A stretch of DNA of 64,000 nt from the NCBI RefSeq assembly GCF_003703975.1, contig NZ_QTJY01000008.1, forward strand, positions 248,001-312,000, read 5' to 3'. Below the pieces are notes generated by a model. That model was given only the letters and a program-made list of their open reading frames with translations. It made no database searches and was not told where the DNA came from. The stretch is from Larkinella soli (GTDB taxonomy: Bacteria; Bacteroidota; Bacteroidia; Cytophagales; Spirosomataceae). The translations under genes and the position numbers were made by a program. Within the stretch, counting starts at the first letter, position 1, and every line of letters begins with the position of its first letter. This document shows, piece by piece, positions 1-9,029 of the stretch.

Positions 1-71
1 CCCCTCCGCTGCGATGTCGTGGAGGTTAAGATCCGTCCTCACCTTCAGGCCATCTGACCACCGGTTTACCC

Positions 72-1193
72 ATGGAATTCGAAACCGATCTGCTTGTCCT
101 TCGTCCGGACGATATCGATCTTCGTTTTTCTCCCCTCCGGGGGTCCGTGCAGGCGGAAACCTACATTCTGGGGGCTTTCAATCCCGGCATGACCCGGCTG
201 CCGAACGGCAATCTGCTGCTGATGGTCCGGGTGGCGGAAGCGCTTCGTCAGCCCATCGTCGGCACGGAGATTCACGCGGTCCGCTGGGACCCGGAGGCCG
301 GGTACGTCCTCGACGCCTATCTGCTCGATCAGGTCAACGCGGCCGACCCGCGCAAGTTCCAGCTCCTGACGCACCATTACAAGACGATGGCGCTTACCTC
401 GCTCTCCTGGATTCTGCCTGTCGAGCTGACTGCCGACGGCACGGAAGTGGTTCAGATTCATTACGATAAAATCATCGCTCCGCAGAAATCCTATCAGGAA
501 TACGGCGTGGAGGACGCCCGCGTCTCGAAGATCGGCGACACCTGGTACATGACGACCTGCTCGGTGAGTTCGGAGCGCCATTCCACCACGCTCTACACCT
601 CCGACGACGGGCTGAACTATACGCTTCAGGGCATCATCCTGGACCACCAGAACAAGGATATGCTGCTGTTCGAGGGGAAGGTGGACGGGCGGTTCTACGC
701 GCTCACGCGCCCGCTCGGCGACCTGTATTTCACCTATCCGCCCGGTAGCCCGTTCCACGCGGGGCCGTCGATCAACCTGGCGCGTTCGCCGGACGGCCTG
801 CACTGGAAGCCGCTCGACGAGCCGTTCATCCGCGCCCGGAAAGGCTCCACCTCGACCATGAAAATCGGCGGAGGCACCCAGCCCATCCTGACGGACGACG
901 GCTGGCTGATGCTGTATCACGGGGTGGAACTGAAAGGGCTGGTGGGGATCTACCGCACGTTCTGGGCGCTGCTGGATCGCGACGACCCGGTCCGCATCCT
1001 GCGGCTGGAAGACCGGACGCCGATTCTGGAAGCCCGCCCGGCACTGACCCAACCCATCGAAGACCAGATGTACCTGAGCGACGTGGTATTCTCGACGGGC
1101 ATCGTCGACGCCGGCGACCATTACATCGTGGCCTCGGGCGAAGCGGACCTCGCCTGTCGGATCACCCACATCCCCAAAACCGCCTTCCGGTGA
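72..1193 (+). CDS. GH130 family glycoside phosphorylase/hydrolase
   Basis: A 373-residue cytoplasmic protein (no signal peptide) that reads as a GH130 family enzyme, a five-bladed beta-propeller family that phosphorolyses or hydrolyses beta-mannosides. Seen directly: the NPGMTRLPNG stretch near residue 37, the YGVEDAR motif around residues 144-150 whose Asp148 would be the family general acid, and the GGGTQPI and YHGV stretches typical of the last blades. Length fits the family. The ATG at 72 is the first Met of the conserved region. It ends 3 bases before a GC-rich palindromic repeat and converges on glpD. Substrate (mannosyl-glucose, mannobiose or other) cannot be told from sequence alone. 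Confidence 0.85.
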   Translation: MEFETDLLVLRPDDIDLRFSPLRGSVQAETYILGAFNPGMTRLPNGNLLLMVRVAEALRQPIVGTEIHAVRWDPEAGYVLDAYLLDQVNAADPRKFQLLTHHYKTMALTSLSWILPVELTADGTEVVQIHYDKIIAPQKSYQEYGVEDARVSKIGDTWYMTTCSVSSERHSTTLYTSDDGLNYTLQGIILDHQNKDMLLFEGKVDGRFYALTRPLGDLYFTYPPGSPFHAGPSINLARSPDGLHWKPLDEPFIRARKGSTSTMKIGGGTQPILTDDGWLMLYHGVELKGLVGIYRTFWALLDRDDPVRILRLEDRTPILEARPALTQPIEDQMYLSDVVFSTGIVDAGDHYIVASGEADLACRITHIPKTAFR

Positions 1194-1195
1194 CC

Positions 1196-1300
1196 GGACC
1201 ACCCCCCGGCCCCCTCCTAAAACAGGAGGGGGAGGGCGCTGCTACTTTTCCTTCCTGCGAAGCCACCCCCTCCTTACCAAGGAGGGGGCCGGGGGTGGTT
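1196..1300. repeat. GC-rich nested palindromic element, copy 1
   Basis: About 105 bp filling nearly the whole gap between the convergent GH130 and glpD genes. The outer arms (GGACCACCCCCCGG and its complement) enclose two inner hairpins, each CCCCCTCCT/AGGAGGGGG with a loop of 4-7 bases. Copies 2 and 3 lie at 12806-12912 and 28150-28270. It probably folds as a cruciform and may end transcription from both sides here. Confidence 0.9.
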
Positions 1301-1304
1301 TAAT

Positions 1305-2960
1305 TCAGACCGTCGCCGACGGCAGAATCAGGCCGGCGGATTTGCGGAACCAGTCGATTTCGGCGTGGTAGTCGCGGACGGCTTTCCGGCGGTCGTCGTC
1401 GGACCAGTTCAACTCGGCGGCCATCAGGTCGGCGACGGTTTCGGCAATCCGGTCGGAGGTGCGCCAGTCGGTCAGTTCGAGGCCGAACCGGCGGGCCAGC
1501 ACGTCCTTCAGGGTCTGCGCCATCTCGGCCCGCACCACGAACACCACCTCCGCCGGGGTGTGGGGCAGCCCCTCCCACAGCGGCTCCCGCCACTCGGGCC
1601 GCTCGACCATCAGACGGGCGATTTCGAGGCTTTCGGTGCCGTACTGCCGGTTCAGGTGCTGGGCCACCAGTTCAGGCACTTCGTACTTCTGACACAGCAC
1701 CTTCCAGAAATCCTCGGCGTAGCCATCGGCGCCGACGAGTCTGATGGTGTCGGTCACGCAGGGCGTGCGTTCCCGGCCGAGAAGTTCGTAGCTTTTATCG
1801 ATGGTATCCATCGCCATCAGCCGGTAGGTCGTCCACTTGCCGCCCAGGATGCTGACCAGCCCGGAGGTGGGATCGACCTCCACCTCGTGGTCACGGACCA
1901 GCTCTTTGGAGTTGGCGTTCGGGTCGGCCTGGAGCAGCGGGCGCAGGCCGGCAAATCCGGCGATGACCTGGTCGGCGCTGAGGGGTATTTCGAAATACCG
2001 GTTTACGTATTCGATCAGATAATCGACCTCGGCCCGTTCCACCACCGGCTCCTGGTCGGTCAGTTCGGTTTCGGTTTCGGTCGTTCCGATCATCAGCTTT
2101 CCGTTGTAGGGAATGATGAACACCACCCGGCCGTCGTCGGTTTTCGGTACCAGAATGGCGGTATCCGAGCGCATGAGATCACCGGGAACGATGATATGGA
2201 CGCCCTTGCTGACCCGCATCCGACGGCCCATGCCGGGGTTGGCGAGCAGCCGGATGCGGTCTGCGAACGGCCCGGTGGCGTTGATGAACAGCCGCGACCG
2301 GACCCGCAGCAGCCGGCCCGTCAGGACGTCGCGCACGTGCAGCACCGCCAGCCGCCCTTCGGCATCCTTTTCGAAATCCCGGGCTTCGGCGTGGTTGAGC
2401 GCCACCGCCCCGTAGCGCATGGCGGTTTTCACCAGCGACATGTTGTAGCGGGCGTCGTTGAGCTGGCCGTCGTAGTAGAGAACCGCACTGTGAATTTTAT
2501 GGATCAGAGACGGGTTGCGCTTCAGGGCCTGTTCCTTGTTGAGCCATTCACTGCGGCCGAGGCTGAGGTCGCCCGAGAGGGCGTCGTACATTTTGAGGCC
2601 GGCCGTGTAGTAGATGCCTTCCATCCAGCTCATGCAGGGGGTCAGCAGGGCGAGCGGATGGGCCAGGTGGGGCGCGTTGCGGATGAGGGTCAGACGCTCG
2701 TGCAGGGCCTTTTTCACCATGTGGTACTGGTTCAGATCCGCCTTCTTGACGGCCTGTTCCAGATACCGGACCCCCCCGTGAATCAGCTTGGTCGATTTGC
2801 TGGAGGTTTCGGAAGCGAAGTCGTGTTTTTCGATCAGGATGGCTTTCAGGCCCCGGCTCTGGGCGTCGAGCAGACAGCCGGCTCCGGTAGCTCCACCGCC
2901 GATGATACAGATATCGAATTCCTCGCTGTCGGCTCTCTCAAGTTGCTGGGCGCGCTGCAT
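1305..2960 (-). CDS. glpD: Aerobic glycerol-3-phosphate dehydrogenase, FAD-dependent
   Basis: Oxidises sn-glycerol-3-phosphate to dihydroxyacetone phosphate at the inner membrane, passing electrons to the quinone pool. About 551 residues from the chosen Met. Seen directly: an N-terminal FAD-binding dinucleotide fold with GGGATGAG near residues 21-28, the family block SSKSTKLIHGG shortly after, the GLKMYD stretch, and a C-terminal helical domain (residues about 390-551) typical of GlpD. An in-frame Met 20 codons upstream (3020) is possible, but residues before MQRAQQ look like untranslated leader. No glpF or glpK is next to it. It lies 132 bases downstream of a TonB receptor gene on the same strand, with no clear terminator between. 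Confidence 0.93.
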   Translation of the reverse strand: MQRAQQLERADSEEFDICIIGGGATGAGCLLDAQSRGLKAILIEKHDFASETSSKSTKLIHGGVRYLEQAVKKADLNQYHMVKKALHERLTLIRNAPHLAHPLALLTPCMSWMEGIYYTAGLKMYDALSGDLSLGRSEWLNKEQALKRNPSLIHKIHSAVLYYDGQLNDARYNMSLVKTAMRYGAVALNHAEARDFEKDAEGRLAVLHVRDVLTGRLLRVRSRLFINATGPFADRIRLLANPGMGRRMRVSKGVHIIVPGDLMRSDTAILVPKTDDGRVVFIIPYNGKLMIGTTETETELTDQEPVVERAEVDYLIEYVNRYFEIPLSADQVIAGFAGLRPLLQADPNANSKELVRDHEVEVDPTSGLVSILGGKWTTYRLMAMDTIDKSYELLGRERTPCVTDTIRLVGADGYAEDFWKVLCQKYEVPELVAQHLNRQYGTESLEIARLMVERPEWREPLWEGLPHTPAEVVFVVRAEMAQTLKDVLARRFGLELTDWRTSDRIAETVADLMAAELNWSDDDRRKAVRDYHAEIDWFRKSAGLILPSATV

Positions 2961-3092
2961 GGATGGGATCGGGTTCGGTTGAAACACAAAGTTCAGCAAA
3001 GAGAAGCACAGTTGATCCATGAACCTTCGGATAAACTTTTGCCCTCCTTGCTGAAAACCCCATTCCGGCTGTCTGTCAATGCCTTTTCCGCC

Positions 3093-5957
3093 TTACCGGC
3101 TGATCTGATCGAAGGTCAGCGAAACGTAATACAGCCCGCCGATCTGCGCCAGCCCATAGCCCTGGGAATAATACTGATTCAGGATATTCGACCCGCCCAC
3201 CTTCACGATGGATTTGAGCGACGGCAGCTTGTACGACACCTGGGCGTCGAGGCTCGTCCAGGACGGCAGCCAGGCGTCGCCCGCCGTGGTGCCCTGCTCG
3301 ACCCACATCCGGTCCGTCCAGCGGTAAGTAACCGCAAATCCGAGTTTCGGCGTCAGGCGCGGGTTGGCGAGGGTGAGGTTGTAGCGGTTTTCGGGCGAGA
3401 TAAAGAAGTTCCGCCCGAGCTGCGACACCTCCGGGTTGCTCATCCGGCGCTTGACGACCTCCGCCCCGGCCCGGTCCTTCACCACGTTGCCCTGGGCATC
3501 CCGCAACGTGATCAGACCCACCTGACGGGCATAGTTGGCCGCGACGGTAAAGCCCTTTCCGATGGCGTAGTCGGCCCCGAGGCCCCAGCCGTTGACGAAG
3601 ATTTCGTTGTAATTATTGAAATTGACCTGGAGCGAGCGGAAGGCGTTCGTGCTGAAGTCGGCGATCTGGCCGTTGTTGGGCTGGTAAAAGTTCTGGGCCG
3701 CGATGAAGTCGGAGTAGGTGCTCCGATACAGAAAGGCGTCGATGTACAGCTTGTTGAACAGCAGCGTCTTATACCCCACTTCCCAGGTTTTGATCTTTTC
3801 CGTCGTGAACCGGGTCGGGTCGTAGGCGCGGCTGCGGAGCTGGGCTTCGGTCAGGCGGCCGGCCACAAAATCACGGACGTCGTTTTCGAGGTAAGCCGGG
3901 TTGCTGAACAGCCCGGCGGTTTCGGCGGCCACCCGCGCTCCGCCCACTTCCCCGCCCCGGCCAGCCGGCGGCACGGCAAAGAGTTGTCCCGGCGAGGGGT
4001 TACGGAAGGCGCTCTGCCACGAGCCCCGGAAGTTATGCGCCCCGAGGCTCAGCACCGCCGACGCCCGGGGCGTAAAACCGCCCTCGAAATACTCGTTTTT
4101 GTCGTAACGCACCGCTACCGTCGGCTTCAGGCTCACCCGCGACCCGATGCGGAACTCCTTCGAAGCCTGGGCGTAGGCGCCATACTCGTCGATGGTGTAT
4201 TCCGAACCGTCGGCCCGCAGCGGAACGGCCGTCCCGGCGGTGTTGATCACGTATTTGCGCAGGCTCGCGCCCACCACCAGCTCGACGATGTCGAACAGGC
4301 TCCGGAAATTATACATGCCCTCGTAATGCCGGAGTTCGGAATTGTCGCGCGCCCGGGTGCCCCGGATGTTGATCAGGCCCGGCACGTTCTGGTTCGTGAG
4401 CGTGTTCGTCACGGCATCCTTCACCTGATCGAAACCGGCCGAGCCCGGCAGAAAGCGGCCCTGGTCGGCGGCCGTCCGGGCCTGGCCGATGTTGCCGCCG
4501 TTGGCCGCGAAGGCCGTCGCGAAGTCTTCGGCCCACTGGTTCAGCGGTTTCCAGGCGTTGTTGATGATGGCGGCCGTCTGCCCGATATTATAGCCTTCGG
4601 CTTTCTGGCGGGTGGTGTAGGCCCGCAGGAAGAAGTCTTTCCCCCGCACCTCGGCCTTGACCTGATGGCGCTGGTAATCAGGGAAATATTCGCGGAAACC
4701 GGCCGTGCGGATAAAGTTGCCGTTGCCGTAATACCAGCCCACGGAAGCCTCGATGTCGCGGGTGATGCGGTAATGCAGCGACACGTTCGCCCGGTTGTTG
4801 AACACCTTGCCTTCGTTGCCGACCAGGTCGAGTTCGGTGTAGCCGGTGCGCGTTACCAGTTTGCCGGCCAGGGCCGGAACGCGGTAATCGGCCGGAAACC
4901 GGAAGGCGCCCCCGGCGTTGATGTCGTCGCCGTAGATGTTCAGCCCGTCATATTCGAAGTTGGTGTTCGGGTCATTGTTGGGTACGTAGCCGATGCCGGT
5001 CGCGATGCCGCCCCGGTCGGCATCGACGGCGAAGAAGTTGGAGCGGGCGCGGGTCAGGCGGTCGCTGTAGTCGTCGGCGATGAAGTCGGTGCCGGCCAGC
5101 CGCTGGAAGCTTACCTTAAAGGCGAACCGCTGCCCGATCTGCCGGGCATACCGCGCCGAAAAGTCCAGATACGGTTTCGGGCCGAAGCCGTCCTTCCCGA
5201 CGTTGTTCACCCCGACCTTGACCTGGGCGCTCAGGCCCAGGTAGTCGAAAGGGCTTTTGGTACGGGTCAGCATGAGGCCCTGGAGGGCGTCGGGGCCGTA
5301 GAGCGCCGAGGAAGCGCCCGGGATGAGTTCGATGCTTTCGATGTCGAGGTCCGGCACGCCGGCTACGTTGCCGAAACCGAAGCCCAGCCCCGGCGACCGG
5401 TTGTCCATGCCGTCGGTGAGCTGCACGAACCGGTTGTTGTTATTGGCGCCGAACCCGCGGAGGTTCACCGATTTGAACGTCAGGCTCTGCGTCAGCAGAT
5501 CGACGCCCTTGATGTTCTGGAGCGCGTCGAAGGGCGTGGCCGCGGGCGACTGCTGAAACTGCCGGGGGCCGAGCTTCTCGACCGTCACGGCGGCTTTCGT
5601 GATACTTTCCTCAACCCGGCTGGCCGACACCACGATCTCGTCCGCCAGCAGCGCCGACTCCTCCAGCGCCACGTTCAGTTCGGTAGCCGACGCGACGGCC
5701 TTCTCCTGGGCCTTGTATCCCACATAGCTGAATACCAGGGTGATGGGCTCGGTGGTCGGCAGCGTCAGCCGATAGGAGCCGTCGGCGTCCGAGATCGTCC
5801 CGACGGTTCGGCCCTTGATGACGATGCTGACGCCCGGCAGGCCCTTTCCGGAACTGGCATCGGTTACTTTGCCGGATACCAGGGACTGGGCCAGACCGGG
5901 TACGGCCGACAGGATCAGAAAGATCAGCCCCGTCCAGTTCGTAAGGATTGACTTCAT
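3093..5957 (-). CDS. TonB-dependent receptor with carboxypeptidase-regulatory-like N-terminal domain
   Basis: An outer-membrane import receptor of about 954 residues. Seen directly: a signal peptide ending near GLAQS, a CarboxypepD_reg-like beta-sandwich (VSGKVTDASSGKGLPGVSI onward, about residues 27-110), a plug domain (about 115-230, with VNLRGFG and SSALYGPDALQGL), then a long beta-barrel ending in aromatic-rich strands. No SusD partner follows, so it is not a classic SusCD pair. It is more likely a receptor for a siderophore, vitamin or small oligomer; the ligand is unknown. Two Met codons lie side by side at 5963 and 5957; the second directly precedes the Lys of the signal peptide and is preferred. 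Confidence 0.92.
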   Translation of the reverse strand: MKSILTNWTGLIFLILSAVPGLAQSLVSGKVTDASSGKGLPGVSIVIKGRTVGTISDADGSYRLTLPTTEPITLVFSYVGYKAQEKAVASATELNVALEESALLADEIVVSASRVEESITKAAVTVEKLGPRQFQQSPAATPFDALQNIKGVDLLTQSLTFKSVNLRGFGANNNNRFVQLTDGMDNRSPGLGFGFGNVAGVPDLDIESIELIPGASSALYGPDALQGLMLTRTKSPFDYLGLSAQVKVGVNNVGKDGFGPKPYLDFSARYARQIGQRFAFKVSFQRLAGTDFIADDYSDRLTRARSNFFAVDADRGGIATGIGYVPNNDPNTNFEYDGLNIYGDDINAGGAFRFPADYRVPALAGKLVTRTGYTELDLVGNEGKVFNNRANVSLHYRITRDIEASVGWYYGNGNFIRTAGFREYFPDYQRHQVKAEVRGKDFFLRAYTTRQKAEGYNIGQTAAIINNAWKPLNQWAEDFATAFAANGGNIGQARTAADQGRFLPGSAGFDQVKDAVTNTLTNQNVPGLINIRGTRARDNSELRHYEGMYNFRSLFDIVELVVGASLRKYVINTAGTAVPLRADGSEYTIDEYGAYAQASKEFRIGSRVSLKPTVAVRYDKNEYFEGGFTPRASAVLSLGAHNFRGSWQSAFRNPSPGQLFAVPPAGRGGEVGGARVAAETAGLFSNPAYLENDVRDFVAGRLTEAQLRSRAYDPTRFTTEKIKTWEVGYKTLLFNKLYIDAFLYRSTYSDFIAAQNFYQPNNGQIADFSTNAFRSLQVNFNNYNEIFVNGWGLGADYAIGKGFTVAANYARQVGLITLRDAQGNVVKDRAGAEVVKRRMSNPEVSQLGRNFFISPENRYNLTLANPRLTPKLGFAVTYRWTDRMWVEQGTTAGDAWLPSWTSLDAQVSYKLPSLKSIVKVGGSNILNQYYSQGYGLAQIGGLYYVSLTFDQISR

Positions 5958-6117
5958 AGGCATACGTATTTACATTTACATCATACTAAGTCTACCAACA
6001 AAGTAAACTTTTTCTGCAAAGATGAACAACAAACGAATACCTTGCCACGGGCATTTGAAAAAATATAGGGCGGAGAGGTTTCCGGACCGGGCTGCGGGGG
6101 TTTGATGGTTATTCCCG

Positions 6118-6125
6118 TACCTTTG
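6118..6125 (+). promoter_or_regulatory. Candidate -7 box for the LysR operon
   Basis: TACCTTTG matches the Bacteroidota -7 consensus TAnnTTTG and sits 35 bases before the LysR start codon. A TTTG lies only 13 bases upstream (6101), shorter than the usual 19-21, so the -33 box is doubtful. Confidence 0.4.
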
Positions 6126-6160
6126 GGTAGAAATACCCTGTAACGTATTGCGCCTGATTG

Positions 6161-7060
6161 ATGGAAGATTTCCGACTGAAAGTATTTCACAGTGTAGCCC
6201 GTAACCGCAGCTTTACGAAAGCCTCCTCCGAACTGTTCATTACCCAGCCCGCCGTCACCAAACACATCCGGGCGCTCGAAGACTCGCTGGGGCTGCGGCT
6301 GTTCGACCGGCGGGGCAACACCATCGTGCTGACCGAACCCGGCGAGGTGCTGTACCGGTATGCCAACCAGATTTTCGCCCTGTATCAGGAAGCGCAGACG
6401 GAGCTGAACGCCTTCAAGAACCAGCTGACCGGCTCGCTGCGGCTCGGAGCCAGCACCACCATTGCCCAGTACCTGATTCCGGCCCTGCTGGCGTCGTATT
6501 ACGAGCGCTACCCGCACATCCACCTCAGCCTGATGAACGAGAACACCGAAATGATCGAGAAGGCGGTGCTGGCGAAGGAAATCGATCTGGGGATCGTGGA
6601 AGGGCAGAAACACCACGCGGGTCTGAAATACCATGATTTTCTGAAGGACGAACTGGTCGCGGTGGCGCATACCGGCAGCCGGTACAGCCGCCTTCAGGAA
6701 ATCACCCTGCCCGAACTCGCCACGGTCCCGCTCGTCCTGCGCGAACGGGGCTCGGGTACGCTGGAGGTGATCGAGGAGGCCCTGCACCGGCGGGGCATCC
6801 GGCTGTCCTCCCTCCAGATCGTCATGCACCTCGGCAGTTCGGAGAGCATCAAATCCTTTCTGGAACACGCCAACTGCCTGGGCATCCTGTCGACCCGCGC
6901 CATCGAGAAGGAGGTGCAGAGCAATACGCTCAAAGTCATTCCGATCCGGGATTTCAGCCTGTCCCGTACGTTCAGTTTCGTCCATTTGCAGGGGCAGCCC
7001 GAGGGATTGGCGGCCAATTTTATGACCTTTGCCAACCGGTATTTTCAACGTCCCGACTAA
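6161..7060 (+). CDS. LysR-family transcriptional regulator (CysB-like)
   Basis: A 299-residue DNA-binding regulator. The N-terminal winged helix-turn-helix (residues about 1-62: FRLKVFHSVARNRSFTKAS, then ITQPAVTKHIRALE) is textbook LysR, followed by a periplasmic-binding-protein-like effector domain with SLRLGASTTIAQYLIP at the first lobe. ATG at 6161 is preferred over the adjacent TTG at 6158. It is divergent from the receptor gene (203 bases between start codons) and 13 bases ahead of a flavin monooxygenase gene, so it probably controls its own operon. The effector could be a sulfur or sulfonate metabolite, given the neighbour, but that is inference. Confidence 0.92.
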   Translation: MEDFRLKVFHSVARNRSFTKASSELFITQPAVTKHIRALEDSLGLRLFDRRGNTIVLTEPGEVLYRYANQIFALYQEAQTELNAFKNQLTGSLRLGASTTIAQYLIPALLASYYERYPHIHLSLMNENTEMIEKAVLAKEIDLGIVEGQKHHAGLKYHDFLKDELVAVAHTGSRYSRLQEITLPELATVPLVLRERGSGTLEVIEEALHRRGIRLSSLQIVMHLGSSESIKSFLEHANCLGILSTRAIEKEVQSNTLKVIPIRDFSLSRTFSFVHLQGQPEGLAANFMTFANRYFQRPD

Positions 7061-7073
7061 ACGATTTTCCAAT

Positions 7074-8237
7074 ATGCTGACCGAGCCGATTCTATCCGTT
7101 CCGATCCGGACCACCGGGCGCCTGGCCGAAGTGGCCTGGTTCGACGACCTGTGCGGGGGCGACACCGAATTTCTGGGGGTACTCGATCCCGACCGCCGGA
7201 GCAGCTACGAACACTGCCGCGACATCCTGCTGACGGCCGAAGAAATGGGCTTCGGCAACATCCTGCTGCCTTCCTCCTACATCGTGGGGCAGGAAGTGAT
7301 CCCCTTCGCCGGGGCGATGGGGCCGCAGACCCGCTCCATCAACCTGCTGACGGCCCTGCGCACGGGCGAAATCTTCCCGACGATGCTGGCCCGGCACATC
7401 GCCACCCTCGACCACATCCTGAAAGGCCGCCTGACCGTCAACATCATCAACTCCGACATTCCGGGGCTGAAGGAAAGCCCCGAACTGCGCTATAAACGCT
7501 GCTCGGAAACCATCGAAATCCTGAAACAAGCCTGGACCCGCGACCGCATCGACTTCGAGGGCGAGGTCTACAACGTCCACATGAGTTCGACCGACCCGGT
7601 CCGACCCTACCAGCAGAACGGCGGGCCGCTGCTTTACTTCGGCGGTATTTCCGACGGTTCGAAGGAGGTCTGCGCCCAGTACTGCGACGTCTTTCTGATG
7701 TGGCCCGAACCGGAGGAGAACCTCTACGCCACCATGCAGGACCTCTCCGAGCGGGCCGCCCGCTACGGCCGGACCATCGACTTCGGGTTCCGGGTTCACG
7801 TCATCGTCCGCGAAACCGAAAAAGAGGCCCGGGCGTGGGCGCAGCACATCATGTCTCGCTTCGACCCCGAACGGTTCAACCTGAAAGACCGCACCCAGGA
7901 CAGCAAATCGCTGGGCGTGCTGCGCCAGGATGAACTGCGGACCCGTTCCACCGACGATTACCTCGAACCGCTGCTCTGGGGCGGCATCGGCCGGGCACGG
8001 TCGGGCTGCGGGGCCGCGCTGGTCGGGACGCCGGAACAGATTCTGGAAAAACTGAACCGGTATATGGACATGGGGTTCCGGTCGTTCATCCTGTCGGGGT
8101 ATCCGCTGATCGAGGAAAGCCGGATCTTCGGAGAACTGGTGCTGCCCCACCTGCCTAAAGCGCAGCTGTCGGTGGTGCAGGGCCGGACCCCCGCCGAGGA
8201 ACCCGTCACTCCCCTAACCACCGCCGAACTACACTAA
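7074..8237 (+). CDS. LLM-class flavin-dependent monooxygenase (alkanesulfonate monooxygenase-like)
   Basis: A 387-residue TIM-barrel oxidoreductase of the bacterial luciferase-like family, using reduced flavin to oxidise a small organic compound. Seen directly: an N-terminal barrel start (TTGRLAEVAWFDD), AEEMGFGNILLPSS, the TMLARHIATLDHILKGR stretch that surrounds the flavin site in SsuD-type enzymes, LLYFGG(I)SDGSKE, and the C-terminal GTPEQILEKL. The ATG at 7074 is used because the longer frame overlaps the LysR gene. Second in an operon with LysR (13-base gap) and a dehydrogenase (20-base gap). Closest by feel to SsuD or a related sulfonate/nitrile monooxygenase; substrate unproven. Confidence 0.88.
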   Translation: MLTEPILSVPIRTTGRLAEVAWFDDLCGGDTEFLGVLDPDRRSSYEHCRDILLTAEEMGFGNILLPSSYIVGQEVIPFAGAMGPQTRSINLLTALRTGEIFPTMLARHIATLDHILKGRLTVNIINSDIPGLKESPELRYKRCSETIEILKQAWTRDRIDFEGEVYNVHMSSTDPVRPYQQNGGPLLYFGGISDGSKEVCAQYCDVFLMWPEPEENLYATMQDLSERAARYGRTIDFGFRVHVIVRETEKEARAWAQHIMSRFDPERFNLKDRTQDSKSLGVLRQDELRTRSTDDYLEPLLWGGIGRARSGCGAALVGTPEQILEKLNRYMDMGFRSFILSGYPLIEESRIFGELVLPHLPKAQLSVVQGRTPAEEPVTPLTTAELH

Positions 8238-8257
8238 CAACCAACTTATTATCCCGA

Positions 8258-8974
8258 ATGACATTACAAGGTAAAACCGTCCTGCTGACCGGAGCATCCC
8301 GGGGCATCGGCCGTACGCTGGCCCTCGAACTGGCCCGGCAGGGCGCCCACCTCGGGCTGGTGGCCCGCTCCGAATCCGAACTGCAAAGCCTCAAAACCGA
8401 AGCCGAATCCCTCGGCGGCACGGTAGAAATCTTTCCGGGAAGCGTCACCGACGAAACGCTGGCGACACGGGCCGTCGAGACCCTGACGGAACGTTTCGGC
8501 CGGGTGGATTTTGTAATCAATAACGCCGGCTACGGCCTGTTCGGCCCGACGGAGAGTTTCACCTCCGAACAGTGGTCCGACCTCTACGACACCAACGTGA
8601 AGGGCACCTTCCTGTTCAGCAAAGCCGCCCTCGGGCCGATGAAAGCCGCCGGACAGGGTCACATCATCAACATAGCCTCCGACGTCGCCAAACGGGTATT
8701 CGACGGCGGGGCGCTGTATGCCTCCTCGAAATTTGCCCAGGACGCCTTCTCGGCCGCCCTGCGCAAGGAGGTCCGTCGGCACGGCATCAAGGTGTCGGTG
8801 GTGTACAGCGGTCTGGTCGACAGCGCCTTCCATACCGACCCGCAGGGTCACGAAAAACACGCCGACTGGCTGACTACGGAGGACATGGCCCGGACGATCC
8901 TGTACATCATGGAGCAGCCCCGGCACGTGGTCATCGACGAACTGATGATTCACCCTCTTTCTCAGGAATATTGA
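8258..8974 (+). CDS. Short-chain dehydrogenase/reductase
   Basis: A 238-residue classical SDR that oxidises or reduces a carbonyl with NAD(P). Seen directly: the cofactor motif TGASRGIG (residues about 11-18), NNAGYG (about 88-93), catalytic Ser141 (IASD), Tyr154 and Lys158 (YASSK). The basic residue in the TGASRG turn suggests NADP preference. It closes the three-gene operon: a hairpin terminator begins six bases after its stop codon. Its product may be linked to the monooxygenase reaction upstream, an inference from position. Confidence 0.93.
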   Translation: MTLQGKTVLLTGASRGIGRTLALELARQGAHLGLVARSESELQSLKTEAESLGGTVEIFPGSVTDETLATRAVETLTERFGRVDFVINNAGYGLFGPTESFTSEQWSDLYDTNVKGTFLFSKAALGPMKAAGQGHIINIASDVAKRVFDGGALYASSKFAQDAFSAALRKEVRRHGIKVSVVYSGLVDSAFHTDPQGHEKHADWLTTEDMARTILYIMEQPRHVVIDELMIHPLSQEY

Positions 8975-8979
8975 AACCA

Positions 8980-9003
8980 CCCCGGCTGCGGCCGGGATTT
9001 TTT
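8980..9003 (+). terminator. Rho-independent terminator after the SDR gene
   Basis: Stem CCCGGC / GCCGGG with a four-base loop, followed by ATTTTTT. It separates the LysR-monooxygenase-SDR operon from the symporter gene that starts 27 bases later. Confidence 0.8.
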
Positions 9004-9029
9004 ACCCATCGTAATCCTGCTTAATCGGT

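Noticed and set aside
1365-5951. A 1528-residue open frame on the plus strand
   Set aside because: It is antisense to glpD and the TonB receptor, crosses the gap between them, and its translation is low-complexity Gly/Val/Gln/His. It is a shadow of GC-rich codon use.
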